Shown: positions 62,524-64,000 of the stretch, in pieces | How positions within the stretch are numbered: the first letter of the stretch is position 1 | Layout: the number at the start of each line of letters is the position of its first letter | Source: Tabrizicola sp. | GTDB taxonomy: Bacteria > Pseudomonadota > Alphaproteobacteria > Rhodobacterales > Rhodobacteraceae | DNA: 64,000 nt | Direction of reading: 5' to 3' | Assembly: GCF_030694085.1 (NCBI RefSeq) | Contig: NZ_JAUXZE010000035.1 | Span: 620,001-684,000, forward strand | Translations under genes and position numbers: made by a program | Notes under the pieces: generated by a model | The model's input: the letters and a program-made list of their open reading frames with translations, nothing else | Told to the model about the DNA's origin: nothing | Databases searched by the model: none

Positions 62524-63630
62524 ATGTTGCGATATGGGATCATCGGCTGCGGAATGATGGGGCAGGAGCATCTGCGCAACATCGCGCTGCTGGAAGGGGC
62601 ATCGGTAGCCGCTATCTTTGAACCCGATGCCAATATGCGCGCTGCTGCATCGGCCCTTGTTCCAGACGCGCGGATGGTCGACTCCGTCGCCGAAGTCCTG
62701 GCCGTGCCCGAGGTGAATTGCCTGCTGATCGCCAGCCCGAACCACCTGCATCTGCCGCAGTTGGAGGAGATCGCCCGTATCCGCCCCCTGCCGGTCCTGT
62801 GTGAAAAACCCTTGTTCACCGACGCCGCCGACGCGCCTCGTCTGGCTGCGTTGCGCGCCGCATACCCCGCTCCCATCTGGGTGGCGATGGAATACCGCTA
62901 CATGCCTCCCGTGGCGCATCTTCTGCGCGAGGCGCAGGCGGCGACGGGTGGGGTCAGGATGCTGACGATCCGCGAACACCGATTCCCATTCCTGCCGAAG
63001 GTCGGCGACTGGAACCGCTTCAACCGCAATTCGGGTGGGACGCTGGTGGAAAAGTGCTGCCATTTCTTCGACCTGATGCGCCTGGTCGCGGGCTGCAACC
63101 CGATCCGGGTCATGGCCAGTGGCGGGCAGGCCGTGAACCACCTGGACGAGGTTTACGACGGCAAGCGTTCCGACATCTGGGACCACGCCTATGTCATTGT
63201 CGACTTTGAATCCGGCCTGCGGGGGATGCTGGAACTTTGCATGTTCGCCGAGGGCAGCCGCTATCAAGAGGAAATCTCGGCCGTGGGTCCACTGGGCAAG
63301 ATTGAATGTCTTGTTCCCGGACCGGGCCGCTTTTGGCCGGCACACCTGGGGGAGGCGCCAGTGCCCAAGGTCATTGTCAGCCCGCGCCACCCCGCCGGAC
63401 CGATCGAACTGGACATTCCCGTCGAACCAATGCTGCTTGCTGCAGGGGACCACAACGGCTCGACCTTTTTCCAGCATCAGGGTTTTCAGCGGACAGCGAT
63501 GGGCAACCAGGACCCCGAGGTTTCGCTGGAGGATGGGTGGTGGGCAGTCGCGATGGGGATGGCGGCACAGCAAAGTGCAAGGACAGGCAGGGCGGTAAGT
63601 CTGCGCCCCTCCAAGTACAGACCGCGCTGA
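62524..63630 (+). CDS. Gfo/Idh/MocA oxidoreductase (possible NAD-dependent sulfoquinovosidase)
   Basis: 368 residues. NAD site LRYGIIGCGMMGQEHLRNIA, EKPLF catalytic region with the family Lys, then WNRFNRNSGGTLVEKCCHFF with the substrate-side His. Ends with a typical Gfo/Idh/MocA helix. ATG 62524 has AGGA upstream; GTG 62521 also open. Some enzymes of this superfamily are NAD-dependent sulfoquinovosidases (GH188). Its place next to the GntR gene and the SmoABC-like set makes that a reasonable hypothesis, but an ordinary sugar dehydrogenase is possible. Confidence 0.85.
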   Translation: MLRYGIIGCGMMGQEHLRNIALLEGASVAAIFEPDANMRAAASALVPDARMVDSVAEVLAVPEVNCLLIASPNHLHLPQLEEIARIRPLPVLCEKPLFTDAADAPRLAALRAAYPAPIWVAMEYRYMPPVAHLLREAQAATGGVRMLTIREHRFPFLPKVGDWNRFNRNSGGTLVEKCCHFFDLMRLVAGCNPIRVMASGGQAVNHLDEVYDGKRSDIWDHAYVIVDFESGLRGMLELCMFAEGSRYQEEISAVGPLGKIECLVPGPGRFWPAHLGEAPVPKVIVSPRHPAGPIELDIPVEPMLLAAGDHNGSTFFQHQGFQRTAMGNQDPEVSLEDGWWAVAMGMAAQQSARTGRAVSLRPSKYRPR

Positions 63631-63814
63631 AACATTCGTCCATTCTTCCTGACGACGACATAAGCCGTGCAGGGGTGGTCGTCGGTCCGCATGGCTTGGC
63701 TTCGGCACTGACGTCGCCCAGATATGATGATCTATCTGCAACGGCTGGCGCAATAGGTTCGGCGTCCCGAAACCTCAGGACGCCAAAGACCGTAGGGAGG
63801 ACGTAGGTGCCGGA

Positions 63815-64000
63815 TCAGTGACCCAGGATCTGGCTGAGGAACAGCTTGGTCCGGTCGCTTTTCGGATTGTTGAAGAATTCCTTCGGTTCGTTCTGCTCGA
63901 CGATCTGGCCCTGGTCCATGAAGATCACCCGGTTCGCGACGGCCTGGGCGAAACCCATTTCGTGCGTGACGCAGATCATGGTCATGCCCTCTTCAGCAAG
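63815..64000 (-). CDS. Polar amino acid ABC transporter ATPase (partial, C-terminus)
   Basis: The last 61 residues are in the window: [20 protein letters not shown] is the switch-His region of GlnQ/AapP-type ATPases, followed by [19 protein letters not shown] and a tail FLSQILGH. The rest is beyond the right edge. It is convergent with the Gfo/Idh/MocA gene; the 184-base gap between them holds nothing recognisable. Confidence 0.92.
   Translation of the reverse strand, partial: LAEEGMTMICVTHEMGFAQAVANRVIFMDQGQIVEQNEPKEFFNNPKSDRTKLFLSQILGH

Overview
The window is high-GC chromosomal DNA of an alphaproteobacterium, almost certainly family Rhodobacteraceae (Paracoccaceae; Rhodobacter / Gemmobacter / Tabrizicola-like). 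The evidence is the order mcl2 - nnrU - DUF1737 - mch (ethylmalonyl-CoA pathway), then mdh, sucC, sucD, sucA, sucB, lpdA spread over about 20 kb, then hemC/hemE, an iron-sulfur bacterial photolyase of CryB/PhrB type, and argB / yihA / yidC / rnpA / rpmH. The species cannot be named from the sequence alone.

Region 1 (1-4.5 kb): a minus-strand operon for malyl-CoA thioesterase (mcl2) and mesaconyl-CoA hydratase (mch), then a small secreted protein, a stand-alone Ada-type zinc domain and a TSUP permease. Region 2 (4.6-24.1 kb): the TCA-cycle block. mdh, sucC, sucD, sucA, sucB and lpdA are interleaved with lineage-specific genes: two tandem pairs of secreted paralogues, a methyltransferase that probably starts at CTG, two glycosyltransferases, a MAPEG protein, a class III aminotransferase and a lower-GC PD-(D/E)XK-like gene between palindromic repeats. 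sucC is preceded by three palindromes at exact 21-bp spacing, mdh by a 10-bp palindrome. Region 3 (24.1-36.7 kb): a small kinase-like gene, hemC/hemE divergent pair, EamA transporter, acyl-CoA dehydrogenase with a divergent HxlR regulator, photolyase + SDR, SixA-like phosphatase, Fe-S protein, fatty-acid hydroxylase, argB, SDR.

Region 4 (36.7-47.4 kb): housekeeping genes ttcA, an EAL protein, yidC, a MOSC protein, yihA, yidD, rnpA, rpmH, a TVP38 membrane protein with a MerA/Lpd-like flavoenzyme, an orphan histidine kinase and tRNA-Arg(ACG). Strand composition changes around 34-37 kb: to the left the + strand is strongly C-rich whatever the gene orientation, to the right it is near balance.

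Region 5 (47.4-64 kb): catabolic/accessory DNA beginning right after the tRNA. One cluster holds a TetR regulator, amidohydrolase, two DUF3237 proteins and an FAD monooxygenase, divergent from a PotABCD-type ABC transporter. The second holds an SsuD-like FMNH2 monooxygenase, an aldo/keto reductase, a flavin reductase and a TRAP transporter, divergent from a GntR regulator and a Gfo/Idh/MocA enzyme. The enzyme set of the second cluster matches the sulfoquinovose monooxygenase (sulfo-SMO) pathway, with a TRAP transporter where the described system has an ABC importer and a Gfo/Idh/MocA protein that could be the glycoside-opening enzyme. This is the most interesting system in the window. The window ends inside an amino-acid ABC transporter ATPase.
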